In this document: positions 26,101-34,272 of the stretch, piece after piece
How positions within the stretch are numbered: the first letter of the stretch is position 1
How the letters are laid out: each line of letters starts with the position of its first letter
Assembly (NCBI GenBank): GCA_949316495.1
Contig: OX439005.1
Span: 3,691,001-3,755,000, forward strand
Direction: 5' to 3'
DNA from: Amphiduros pacificus
Taxonomy: Eukaryota; Annelida; Polychaeta; Phyllodocida; Hesionidae
Length of the DNA stretch: 64,000 bases
Notes under the pieces: model-generated
Databases searched by the model: none
What the model saw: only the letters and a program-made list of their open reading frames with translations
Told to the model about the DNA's origin: nothing
Translations under genes and position numbers: made by a program

Positions 26101-27912
26101 CTCTTCTTGTGTAGGGACAGGTCTGTGTAGAGGTGCCTGAAAGAGTCCACTTTGTACCTACCTTGTATTAGATGAGTCAGCATTTGACCTGCTATTCTGG
26201 TTCTTGCCAGACGATGAAGGATAAGATTCAACTGAGACCTGCTTTTGAGGAGGGGTTTGCTTCCAGTTAGCAGGAGTTTTCTTGCGGTCAGGAGGGGTTG
26301 GGGTATGTCTCCTCTCAGGAGGGGTTGGGGTATGTCTCCTCTCAGGAGGGGTTGGGGTATGTCTCCGGTCAGGAAGGGTTGGGGTATGTCTCCTGTCAGG
26401 AGGGGTTGGGGTGTGTCTCCCGTCTGAAGTGAGAGGGGGTTTCCTCTTGTCAGGAGGGGTTGGGGTGTGTCTCCCGTCTGATGTAGGAGGGGTTTTCCTC
26501 TTGTCAGGAGGGGTTGGGGTGTGTCTCTGAAACCACAGAGGATTAATATTGGGTTTTGGAGGAGTTGGGGTATATCTGACAGTTGGGGATGGGGTGTTTC
26601 TCGCTCCGGGAGGGGAGGGTGTGTTAAGTGAGCACCCTGTGAGATCCTGGGTGATGGACGGAGACAGGGCACCACTCTGCTCCCTCTGGTGGAGCTCAGG
26701 ACTGTCAGTCAGGTCAATCACTGCAGGCTGAGCATCAACGATCACCACATCGTCCTGCCGAGGACTCTCCACCCAGATCTCACCCTCCTCCAGCGCCCTC
26801 TTCTTGGGCGATGAGTGGCGGTGACTATGCTTCCGGTGCCTTTTGTGGTGGCGACGTTTCTGCTGGGTCTCATCACTGACCTCAACATCTGGCGTGTGTC
26901 CTTCCTGTGACCTATGACCTCTATCTGACCTATGACCTTTGGGTGATTTACCAAAGGATCTGTGACTCTCATGAGATTCAGAGAATTGCGACTTTCGTTT
27001 ACTGTGCCTTCGTTCAGACTTTTCTCTGTGCTCCAGACTCCAGGAGTCTTCCAGACTTTCTCCCTCATTCCCCGTGGAGTGACTTGTTCCTGCTTTAGCC
27101 AGTTCTAACTCAAGGTCCACAACAGGAATCGTGTCTTTCCTCCTCAAAGTCTGACCGAACCTTGGTGAGGTCACTTCGGGCCTTGTATATTGCCTTGTAT
27201 CGCATCTCTTCTTCATGACCCCTGACCCCTGACCTGGGAACTCTGACCCACTTATATAGCAGTCCTCATCTGTCACCCTGACTGGGGACCTGTCAGGGCT
27301 TGCTAGAGGTGATTGGTTATAGGCAACCTTGGGACTTGCCACAGGTGATATGGTTATAACTTTTAAGTCAGGCGTGCAAGTCTCGCCCCCTTGCGACCTG
27401 CGGATCTCTGGTGTGACTTCCTCGGTCGGAGATATATCTCTCTCTGGAGATGTTGATTCACTGGGGAAGTCTGACAATTGTCTTATCTGACTGACTGTTG
27501 CTGATCTGTAAGGGGATCGGTCTTTCCTGCAACACATAGAATAGAAGTTGTCATAGAACTGCACAGGTGAATAGTTACGGTGTCTTGGATCATAGAACAT
27601 ATCACAGTTACTGTTGCCATTAAACGAGTCATCGTCAGAATCTTGATGATTGAGAGAGCTTTGGAGTGACCCCTGGTGGGCAGGAGAGTCTGGCGGCAGG
27701 GGCGGTGGATGTGGGGGCTCACCCTCCGGCAGTGGCGGTGCTTGTCCTGCATGATAAACATCATCACACTGAAGTGGCGGTGGCAGTGGTGCATGACCAA
27801 ACAGTGCCATCTGGTGAGGTGTCATGTAGACAGGCATTTGTGGCCACCAGGTGGCACCGGGTGCAGGGAACCCACCCTGCATGTAGTAGAAATATGCTGG
27901 GTCAGGCTGCAT
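12522..27912 (-). CDS. ANGEL homologue (CCR4/EEP-family nuclease), complete CDS in five exons
   Basis: ANGEL proteins belong to the exonuclease/endonuclease/phosphatase (EEP) superfamily with CCR4-type deadenylases; vertebrate ANGEL2 is described as a 2',3'-cyclic phosphatase and RNA-binding factor. Coding exons (minus): 27912-26162, 17884-17706, 16241-16009, 14898-14829, 14197-12522. All phases close (1751+179+233+70+1676 nt = 1303 codons with stop). Catalytic landmarks are present: SYNVLSQDLL, VLCMQEV, NTHLLFN, MCGDYNSEP and SSDHVILIAKF. Start: ATG at 27912, the first in a good context (A at -3), giving MQPDPAYFYYMQGG. At ~1302 residues it is far longer than human ANGEL2 (~540); the excess is a Pro/Ser/Arg-rich N-terminal exon and a repeat insert in the nuclease domain. 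Intron 1 (8.3 kb) is mostly a DNA transposon. Vertebrate ANGEL1/ANGEL2 assignment is not possible. Confidence 0.93.
12955..13350 (-). repeat. 27 bp coding minisatellite inside ANGEL
   Basis: About fourteen tandem copies encoding 9-residue units of the type GPSSNDSIK / GPSSNDTLP / GHSSNDTLP. Length in whole codons keeps the frame open, so copy number can vary without breaking the protein. It is placed in a surface loop of the nuclease domain, between the GDYN and SDH motifs. Confidence 0.93.
14829..14898 (-). CDS. ANGEL exon 4 (70 nt, catalytic Glu)
   Basis: Acceptor TAG|GTGCTG and donor AAAGG|GTAAGC. It encodes VLCMQEVHNVHFNTFFRPKLHAK plus the first base of a Gly codon completed by the next exon. 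QEV holds the metal-binding glutamate of the EEP fold. It was found by matching the human ANGEL2 sequence VLCLQEVQ and checking phases on both sides. Confidence 0.9.
14966..15830. repeat. 16 bp tandem repeat, ~54 copies, in ANGEL intron 3
   Basis: Unit 'tgtacattatcatata', with 'cgtata', 'cgtatc', 'caaata' and 'catatt' variants that occur in short homogeneous runs, which suggests recent block duplication. All three plus-strand frames are open because 16 = 3x5+1 and the unit has no stop in any register; the long Tyr/Ile/His/Val frames are therefore artefacts. The array lies between the 70 nt exon and the exon at 16009-16241. Confidence 0.97.
16009..16241 (-). CDS. ANGEL exon 3 (start of the EEP domain)
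   Basis: Acceptor CAG|GGCGAAC, donor GAT|GTAAGC. It encodes RTLRQRPWEHTEWG, then SYNVLSQDLLEMHPHLY and LLEEILQHSPD, corresponding to the SYNILSQDLL segment of vertebrate ANGEL2 that carries the first metal-coordinating Asn. Confidence 0.93.
16242..17037. other. ANGEL intron 2, first part
   Basis: AT-rich intron sequence between the exon at 16009-16241 and the TTAA repeat at 17038. No additional exon or element was recognised. Confidence 0.5.
17038..17346. mobile_element. ~309 bp MITE with TTAA target duplication
   Basis: Flanked on both sides by TTAA. Terminal repeats CCCCTAAGGGAC (left) and GTCCGTTAGGGG (right). No coding capacity. The TTAA plus C-rich termini resemble piggyBac-derived MITEs, which is inference. 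A diverged relative follows at ~17430-17672. Confidence 0.7.
17430..17672. mobile_element. Decayed relative of the 17038 TTAA MITE
   Basis: It shares ordered blocks with 17038-17346 ('aataaaattt', 'ggggtcaaaag', 'gattacat', 'gctagaacaatggg', the 'gttgccagtagtggatgttg' region) and ends CTTTAAGGG followed by TTAA. The left end is no longer clear. It lies just downstream of ANGEL exon 2 in the minus-strand reading. Confidence 0.6.
17706..17884 (-). CDS. ANGEL exon 2 (Pro/Ser/Lys-rich linker)
   Basis: Acceptor TTTCAG|GCATC and donor GCAT|GTAAGG. The frame set by exon 1 gives HLGQAQNVERSPTPPTSG...SSGSTNPAKQGRGRRKNKEA, a low-complexity basic linker. It starts by completing an Arg codon from exon 1 and ends with one base of a Trp codon completed by exon 3. 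The frame used here is not the longest one; the longer minus-strand frame at 17673-17927 is a shadow. Confidence 0.85.
18408..19107. repeat. Left terminal inverted repeat (two diverged sub-repeats)
   Basis: Pairs with 25113-25808 in inverse orientation. It is built from two tandem sub-units about 366 bp apart: the block 'cgaaaac...tatttccgtcaaaaatg' followed by 'ttggtatcaaaatgtttgta' occurs at ~18590-18660 and again at ~18955-19025. Confidence 0.88.
19424..24022 (-). pseudogene. Transposon-borne gene with FEN1/PIN-like acidic motifs (broken)
   Basis: Collinear frames 24022-23480, 23467-22526, 22718-19728 and 19750-19424 belong to one protein of ~1500 residues: one in-frame TGA separates the first two frames and two single-base frame changes separate the others. 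N-terminus: FDGYHSICYKNF and a CxxC cluster (CIFCQK). Middle: LGIAIKHLSGSKN and VPDGLVAEPNLATGTAWDNYD. Toward the C-terminus, HDEADTRLAW, CDDTDILIIML and FTGSDYTAAF come in order. C-terminus: VKRANFVAAMWK and a Glu/Ser-rich tail. The order E-A-D, D-x-D, GxDY resembles the metal-binding motifs of FEN1/XPG-type 5' nucleases (EAEA...DxD...SGCDY); this is inference from spacing and residues. I know the family as repeated, unnamed genes in invertebrates but cannot name it. Confidence 0.7.
24097..24420 (+). mobile_element. tRNA-derived SINE, full length, 13 bp target duplication
   Basis: The head resembles a tRNA (A box TGGTTAGAGCGCC region, B box GGTTCGAATCC), followed by a ~200 bp body and a (CAAA)n tail. 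It is flanked by the perfect direct repeat AGTATGTTATAAA (24084-24096 and 24421-24433). It inserted into the 5' flank of the transposon gene, so it is younger than that element. Related copies: 30659-30829, 41248-41405 and 61890-62005. Confidence 0.93.
25113..25808. repeat. Right terminal inverted repeat
   Basis: Inverse partner of 18408-19107. The outer end is GGTC followed by TA. The inner edge near 25113 is followed inward (~24900-25090) by a weaker third sub-repeat that keeps phrases such as 'gtttcagactaact'. Confidence 0.88.
26162..27912 (-). CDS. ANGEL exon 1 (long low-complexity N-terminal region)
   Basis: 583 codons plus two bases; donor AATACAAG|GTAGGT. The start region MQPDPAYFYYMQGGFPAPG is Tyr/Pro-rich, followed by proline-rich segments (PLPPPLQ, PPLPEGEPP), an acidic/Ser block, a basic cluster (HHKRHRKHSHRHSSPKKR, likely nuclear localisation), the acidic segment ALEEGEIWVESPRQDDVVIVD, then Thr-Pro repeats. 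An upstream in-frame extension to 28095 exists, but a splice acceptor at ~28039 (TTTTCAG|AATGG) suggests that part is 5' UTR or intron. Vertebrate ANGEL2 has no counterpart of this region. Plus-strand frames here are shadows. Confidence 0.85.
26225..26580 (-). repeat. 27 bp coding minisatellite (RRHTPTPPD units) in ANGEL exon 1
   Basis: About ten 8-9 residue repeats of the type HTPTPPDRR / HTPTPPDKR. Together with the SSND repeats of the last exon this makes two independent coding minisatellites in the same gene. Threonine-proline repeats of this kind are potential proline-directed kinase sites. Confidence 0.9.
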
Positions 27913-28039
27913 TGTCAGTTTGGAGTTTTGATGGTTGACAGGTTGGCAACTGAAGTTATAGTTCTGAGCAACGCTGTGAACTGCATCCAATCCACCAACA
28001 CAAGTAGATCTTACCCCAGAATAAAAAGTCAATCCATTC

Positions 28040-29080
28040 TGAAAATAAAATGTACACCCAATGATTGTTTCAATATATATACACACAGAGGACAATATAT
28101 ATATATAAATTTTTTCAAATGTTTTTTGAAGATTACCAAAATCTGGATTTGTGAATATAACTACAATTGGCTTGTCTTCATTTATTAATATGTTTTATTT
28201 TTTTCACCCTAGCCATGATGTATGTTTTCTGTTCATGTATTTCAAGATTGCAAAGATGATGTTAAGGCTTGAAATGTATGTGACGAGAAATATTTGTTGG
28301 AACCAATGACAATTTGAATAAAATCTTTGCAACCAGGAAATATTCATTCTTGCACAGGAAATCTTGAAATTCGCAAATAAAATCCTGTTCGCAATATATC
28401 TTGGTATACAGTGTTATGTATTGTAGCCAAAAATGGGCAAAAATTCCATCAAATTTCTTTTTCTGACAACTATCCATTGCATTTATAAGTCTGTCTGGGA
28501 ATTCCTAACCGAAAAATAATGACTTTTTGTGTTTCACATGTCATCTAGTATTCCCATAGCTTTTCAAAATATAAGCTGAATGTTGTGTTTCGCATGTCAT
28601 CTAGTATTCCCATAGCTTTTTGAAATGTTCAAAGTGTTTTCACATCACAATTGATGCTGTCACTGTAAAATAACATCAGGAGTGGTCATGTGACTACACA
28701 TCATCAGGATTTGACTGCCGGTCATTGTAGTCTCATCTCAAACCAAAATTACAAATATGGTTTTGGTATGGACCATTGTAAGTACAGCTGCGATTGGTCA
28801 GAAGCTAGAAGCTATTTCATTGGTTATTAGTTCTGGTGAACCAAACATACACTCTACGCCATGTCACCCTCTTCTACCAGAGTTTGATAATTGAACCAAC
28901 CACTCGGGGGCATAAACCTTGTGAAGCTACTGACTAACCAGAAAAACCTGTCAAGATTCTGATAGTTGTGCCTATTCTATCTTTGAAACAATATTTCTTG
29001 GAAAATTTAGGTTTGATTTAAGTTGTTTGCAGAACAGTTTTGACTGAGTTACAGCCCCCTCCCTCAAGAAAGCATAGTGC
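28040..29080. other. ANGEL upstream flank
   Basis: Presumed 5' region of ANGEL. A tandem duplication of ~55 bp ('catgtcatctagtattccca' at ~28538 and ~28596) is present. No clear promoter element could be assigned and no upstream exon was identified with confidence. Confidence 0.45.
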
Positions 29081-29203
29081 TATTGTGGGTTTCCATCTTG
29101 TTTTTTTAATGATTGGGTTTTAGAGAGTTTTTGTGCACTTCCAATTTTAATTGTGCAGTTCCAGTGTGTTGTTTTCAATGGGGCAGTATGGCGACCCGCA
29201 ATC
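29081..29203. mobile_element. Second copy of the ACCATCTTGT MITE
   Basis: Same order as 8081-8207: 'attgtgggtttccatcttgt' at the left and 'gtatggcgacccgcaat' at the right, with the shared interior 'tttttaatgattg'. It is more diverged from palindromic symmetry than the 8.1 kb copy. Confidence 0.62.
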
Positions 29204-30658
29204 GGCCTATGGACACTCACAGCATAAAAAAGGTTCATAATCGTACAGGGATGGGAACAGTCAAGTTCAGCATTGCTGGGTAGCACTTACAATATCATAT
29301 ATAATATATATATATATATTTGGTTTGTGCACAGTGGTTTAGCTAATGATGCCGTTACTGTCAGATTAATGACAACTCTGATATGTAAACAGTTTGGGTT
29401 ACATCTCAAGAGTAAAAACTAAAGTGAGCCAGTTGTTAATGTAACTTATGCCAAGTAATGCCAGCTGCCTTTTAGCAATTTACTGGAGAAATATCTTCTA
29501 ATCGTCACTTAAAATGATAAAATAATTGTCTAAAGTATATAATGTTTCTTACCGAAGTAAAAGTTGAGGCTGTAATAGAGCTAAATACTCAGAAAGTTTA
29601 AAAAGATGTTGAAACTTTATAAACTTCTGGATCATGATCTTCAACCCAAATTTGATTTGACTTATGATGTTGGCCACTCCACTTTTGTCTCATGGTCGCT
29701 CAAGCCATACGCAGAAAGACTACAGGGCTTGATTTCATTTGATCTGTGACGTTGGCTGTAAAGCTTGTGTCTCGTGGGCACTGAGCCAATGCAGTATGCT
29801 TCACAGATATAGAACCAACTTGACTGAGGTTCAGTCCCCTCCCTCAAGTACAGACCCTCACAAGTTCATAACGGATGGTAACAGTAAAGAACCAACATGC
29901 ACTGTCCTCATACTGCCGGCCAGTGCACATCCCTCCATTATTGAGCAAATACCCTATCTATCTACCTCCCTCTGTGCTATCAACATTAAACTATACCCCT
30001 ACCTTGGTGCATTAATCTCCTGTGCATTAAAGGGCTTTCCCATATTTTTGTGGAACAAATGGGCTTCCAGTATCCTGTAGCTTCCCATAACTTGGGCAAT
30101 TCCTGTCTCCTAATGTAAAAACCTCATGGCCTGCCATAACCTTATAACAGATGTATATAATCAAGATGTGTCCAACATCCCTGTGCCTCTTACAGATACC
30201 CGCAAGCCTCACACTTTGGTGGTTCATGATAAAAATAGCTATGGTCATAGGATATTTTTATAGCTCTGTCTTGCATTTTAATGAACCCCTATCAAAGCAG
30301 TTGATACAATTTATCATGATAAGACATGCCTGCCTCAGACACATCACAACCTTGTCCCAACCCTGGTACTTGTTACATTACCCAGAAAAAATAGTCCCCA
30401 TAACAGCTGCCATAAGAAACTGAAGACATTTTAATCTAATTATGTTGGACACAGAATGACTGTGTATGAGATGGACAATATATATGATTTACTTGATATC
30501 AAAAGCAGTGAAACAATATCAAGCAAATTTCAAAATCTTAGGGAGGGATTGACTGCATTCAAGTAAACTAAACAAACACGCCATTTTTAAAACAATACTG
30601 GCTTGATACATTAAAATATTTAAGGAATATATTACTTCTAAATATGTGTAGGTCATAT
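29204..30658. other. Intergenic stretch without a recognisable gene
   Basis: AT-rich sequence. Short frames at 29662-30423 show no known domain and no splice-supported continuation. A (TA)n tract lies at ~29294-29320. Confidence 0.5.
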
Positions 30659-30829
30659 ATGGTTTGGTTTGTTCGGAGTTTACTTCACTTTCAACATTTC
30701 ATGCCTGAAATTGTATCATGAGTTCAATCTCAGCATGGCAGGGGATCAAACCCATGCCCTTTGGATTACCACAGAGGAACTGATGCTAATAAGCTGGCGC
30801 TCTAACCAACTGTGCCACGGCCCATGGCC
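30659..30829 (-). mobile_element. SINE, internally shortened copy
   Basis: Minus-strand copy of the 24097 family: the tRNA-like head is at 30750-30829 (complement of 'gttggttagagcgccagc') and the tail near 30660 has lost most of the body. It is flanked by the direct repeat TAGGTCATAT (30649-30658 and 30830-30839). Confidence 0.88.
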
Positions 30830-31197
30830 TAGGTCATATTCGCTCGCGTTTGTTTTGCCTTTAGGGCTAGATGTTCGAGGTTTCAAGATGATTAAGCCGT
30901 AAGTCAATGGAGCCTACCCCGATTATCGGTCCATGGCGGCCATGTTTTGGCTCAATAATTCTGATTACACCGTCAGATGTCGCTTTTGTTTGAGAAGTGA
31001 TTTGTGAGTGCATAGTAGAGTAAGGAGATTTTGCCTTGGGTTTTTTTTGCCTTGGGATTTTGCAAACTTACGCGAGCTTGATTTTTTAAAATCAACACTT
31101 GTATGTATTGTATTTAATTGTCTTGTTATCAAACAGAAACTGAAACTGAATTTCAGTGTATGAAGATTTACAGTGTGTCAACCTGGGTGTAAGATTG

Positions 31198-31300
31198 GCT
31201 CCACATGATTGGCACATGCCATTTCATTGTCGGCGAGAGCGGCACATCGTGGAGAAAAGGCATAGCCCGGGCTAACTCACCGGACCAATCATGTGGAGCA
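31198..31300. mobile_element. ~103 bp hairpin MITE
   Basis: Ends GCTCCACATGATTGG and CCAATCATGTGGAGC are perfect inverse complements. The interior is GC-rich. The phrase CCGGACCAATC is shared with the GC-rich repeat at 9437-9628. Confidence 0.7.
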
Positions 31301-32450
31301 AATACTTGATATTATGGGTTATGTGGCCAGACTACTCGTTGGGGGCAAGGGTGGTCCAAGTGTGCTTCTGAAGCATTTCATCACAAAAGAAACATGCACA
31401 GATGTACTGTTATCATGCCATATGTCTGTTATTGCTTCCATGAGATTTGTATATCCTGGTTTAGATTGTTGGTTAGACTTAACAGGAACTGACTGTGCAA
31501 AAAGTCTATACAGTAAGTTTGGTCAGAGGGTTGGAAACAGACATAACTATGCATATGGTGAGATGACCAAAAACATTTCTCACATGGTTTTTCTTGAGCT
31601 GAGACCTGATGTACCATCATGAACAAAGCCACTCCCCAAAAAGCAGTCCATTTGCTACTCAGCTGAGCTCAAACTATCCAGATGACACAGAATTGAATGC
31701 TGCATGGAACAAAGGAAAGACAGAAGCACAAACTAGTGAGAAGTGTTGCCAGCCATAACACTAATGGTAACCATTAGTCATGGCAATGGTGATGATGATG
31801 AAATGCCTGCTGATTTACATGACTCAGATGCAGACAGAAACAGCAATCCAGAAGAGTCTGGTAGGGAGGATATACCTGATGGTAGACCAGTGTTACAACT
31901 GCAGTGAAAATACCTGGGCATGGAGAGATTTATAAATCTACAACAGACTCCCTACTGAATGATGATCCTTAACTTTCTCATGAGAGACTGACCAGTGTGT
32001 GTGAAAGACAACAATATGATAATAAGAAAAGAGCAATGGAGGGTCCAGATCATGACACAGAAAGTATGGCAAATAACCATTCATGGGGACCAATGTATTA
32101 AAGATTACAAAATGCCAGTGCCATATGATTCCAAAGATAATAATAACATAGATGTCATTTTCTCTGAGTACGTAGAAGTCACACACATGAAGTCAGCAGG
32201 TCAAACATGGATGTTGTCTATATCCATTCAAGTTTCCTGCATACTGTTAAACTGGCATCTGTATTCACTCCTGTTAATTTGGTTCCCAGAGATGAAAACC
32301 TTTTCCTGCCTACATCAGAGTTCAATATCATTCAGGAGAATGCAAAAAGAGATATACAGTTCTACCAGGAGTACATGGTAAGAGGAAAAGAGCACAACAA
32401 GAGGACTTTGATAGACGAATCACAGTTCTTGAGCATCCACAGTTCTTGAG
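31293..32450 (+). pseudogene. Decayed repeat-family gene of unknown function
   Basis: A series of short plus-strand frames looks like pieces of one protein: 31293-31622 (LLKHFITKETCTDVLLSCH, then LDLTGTDCAKSLYSKFGQ and NRHNYAYGEMTKNISHM), then ~32100-32440 (DYKMPVPYDSKDNNNIDV, FLHTVKLASVFTPVNLVP, EFNIIQENAKRDIQFYQEY). Stops and frame changes separate them. I do not recognise a named domain. The style (multi-copy-like, no host splice structure) suggests a transposon-associated gene. Confidence 0.45.
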
Positions 32451-32837
32451 CATTGAGCTGACAGTGGAACACGGAGGTATAAAAAGAACAAGGAAGAAAA
32501 TATATTTTATGTCCATGAACAAGAACAATGCACAATGTGAATGAAATGAGGTATATCTATGGTCAAAGTATGAAAACATGTAATGACATATGATGCTCTT
32601 TCTCTAGCCTGTAAAGCATGGGAACATTTACTCCTGCTTTTAGTCACCAGGAGGAGTGTTAATATGGGGTTTTGTATATCATCAGAATAATGTATTATTA
32701 TGAATATAACAGTATTATTCTATGTGTTCAAATTAATATTTGGGTATTGAATGCACAACTCCAAAAACAGGGTATCATTTTCTTATTGCATAACCCCAAA
32801 TTCATTTTAACTCATCCATAAATGAGGGTATCAGTAC

Positions 32838-33287
32838 CTGTCAGTATGAAAATTGCCATCATTGCCCATTGCTCAAAAAGCTCGGTCTGGAATTAATTGA
32901 GAAAAATTACGGACCTGTCTCTTACCTAACATACATTTCCAAGCTTTCTGAGAGGGCAGTAGCCAACCAACTGGTTTCGCATCTTGAGCAAAATGGACTT
33001 GCTAACAAATTTCTATCTGCATATAAGGAACATCATAGCACTGTAACTGCTCTGCTCAAGGTACAAAATGATATCCTGCAGAAACTAGATAAGAAAAAGT
33101 CAGTAATACTATTGCTTCTTGACCTCTCAGTTGCTTTTGACACAATTGACCATCAAATACTGATGAATAGACTTGAGTCACATTTTAAGGTCACTGGCCA
33201 TGCCCTTGAGTGGATGAGGCCATACCTCGCAGGGTGGAGAGAGTGTGTCAAGGATGGACAACACAGATCCTCCTTACAGCCCATTAA
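32838..33287 (+). mobile_element. LINE (CR1/L2-like) reverse transcriptase, 5' portion
   Basis: Encodes ISKLSERAVANQLVSHLEQ, KFLSAYKEHHSTVTALL and LLLLDLSVAFDTIDHQILM, the fingers/palm motifs of a non-LTR reverse transcriptase, up to the point where a stack of DNA elements is inserted. The reading resumes at 39749. It is 5'-truncated: no ORF1 or endonuclease domain is seen upstream. Confidence 0.85.
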
Positions 33288-34272
33288 GGTCTATAATCCA
33301 CAATCAGTTTGAAGCATTTGGAGAGAACTTCGTGTGGTCTCGTATATTTACATAACTGCCTTCGGCTCCTACAGCACACATGGCGGACAAACTCTTTTAG
33401 TGATAATTCATATTTTATGCCATGATTATATCTAAAATGTCCCAAAAAGCTTGATAATTCTTTGGATGGCATTAAATAAAGAAAATATAAATACTTGATA
33501 TAAGTCGCCAGCTGCAAAAACTGAGTCAAAAACTGAGTCGAACTCCCGTTAAAACGGGTTCAATTTAAATAATAAAAAATTAAGACTAGCTGGTTAAGTT
33601 TACTTTTTCTGTGCTAAATTAACAAATAACATTACTTTGAACACATTTAAGCCAAAAAAAGCATACCGTATTTACTCGTGTATAAGACGACTCGTGTATA
33701 AGACAAACCCCCAAAATTGAGGTTATTTTGCTTAAAAAAAACCAATTTCCGATTATAAGACGAGTTGGTTTTTCTTGACATATCGGCTCTGCTACCATTC
33801 AAGCTTCAGCTGAAGCTTGGCGGTCATTTTAAAAGTGAAACTTAAATATGCTTACGATATAAGATCTTAGTAGGGCATCACACCGGTACGCGATAATATC
33901 GAAACACCGGTATACAGACATCGATACGATAACCGGTATTGGCATGCTGGTGCCTCGATATATTCGATATATATCGAAATTGTCCCTCAAATCATCATAA
34001 TAACGCTTTAAAATGAACAAATTTGTCAAAATAAACCTTCGTGGAGTTTCGTTTGAGTGCTGCATGACATGGATGTTCAGGTCGATTCTGATTGGTCGAG
34101 AGCGTTATACAACCGATCAGATGACTATTCGAGCATATTGTACTACAGCTTATGATAGAAAAGTGCTCGAAATGTCTCTTTTCTGATCGGTTGGATCACC
34201 TTGAAGATTCACAAGGACAAGTTATTGGTTATCGCCTGGGGGCGCGAATTTTGAGGGTCAAAACACTGCAAG

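Noticed and set aside
26082-26675. Alternative 197-codon frame over ANGEL exon 1
   Set aside because: Shadow of the Thr-Pro repeat; the ANGEL frame is the one that joins exon 2 in phase.
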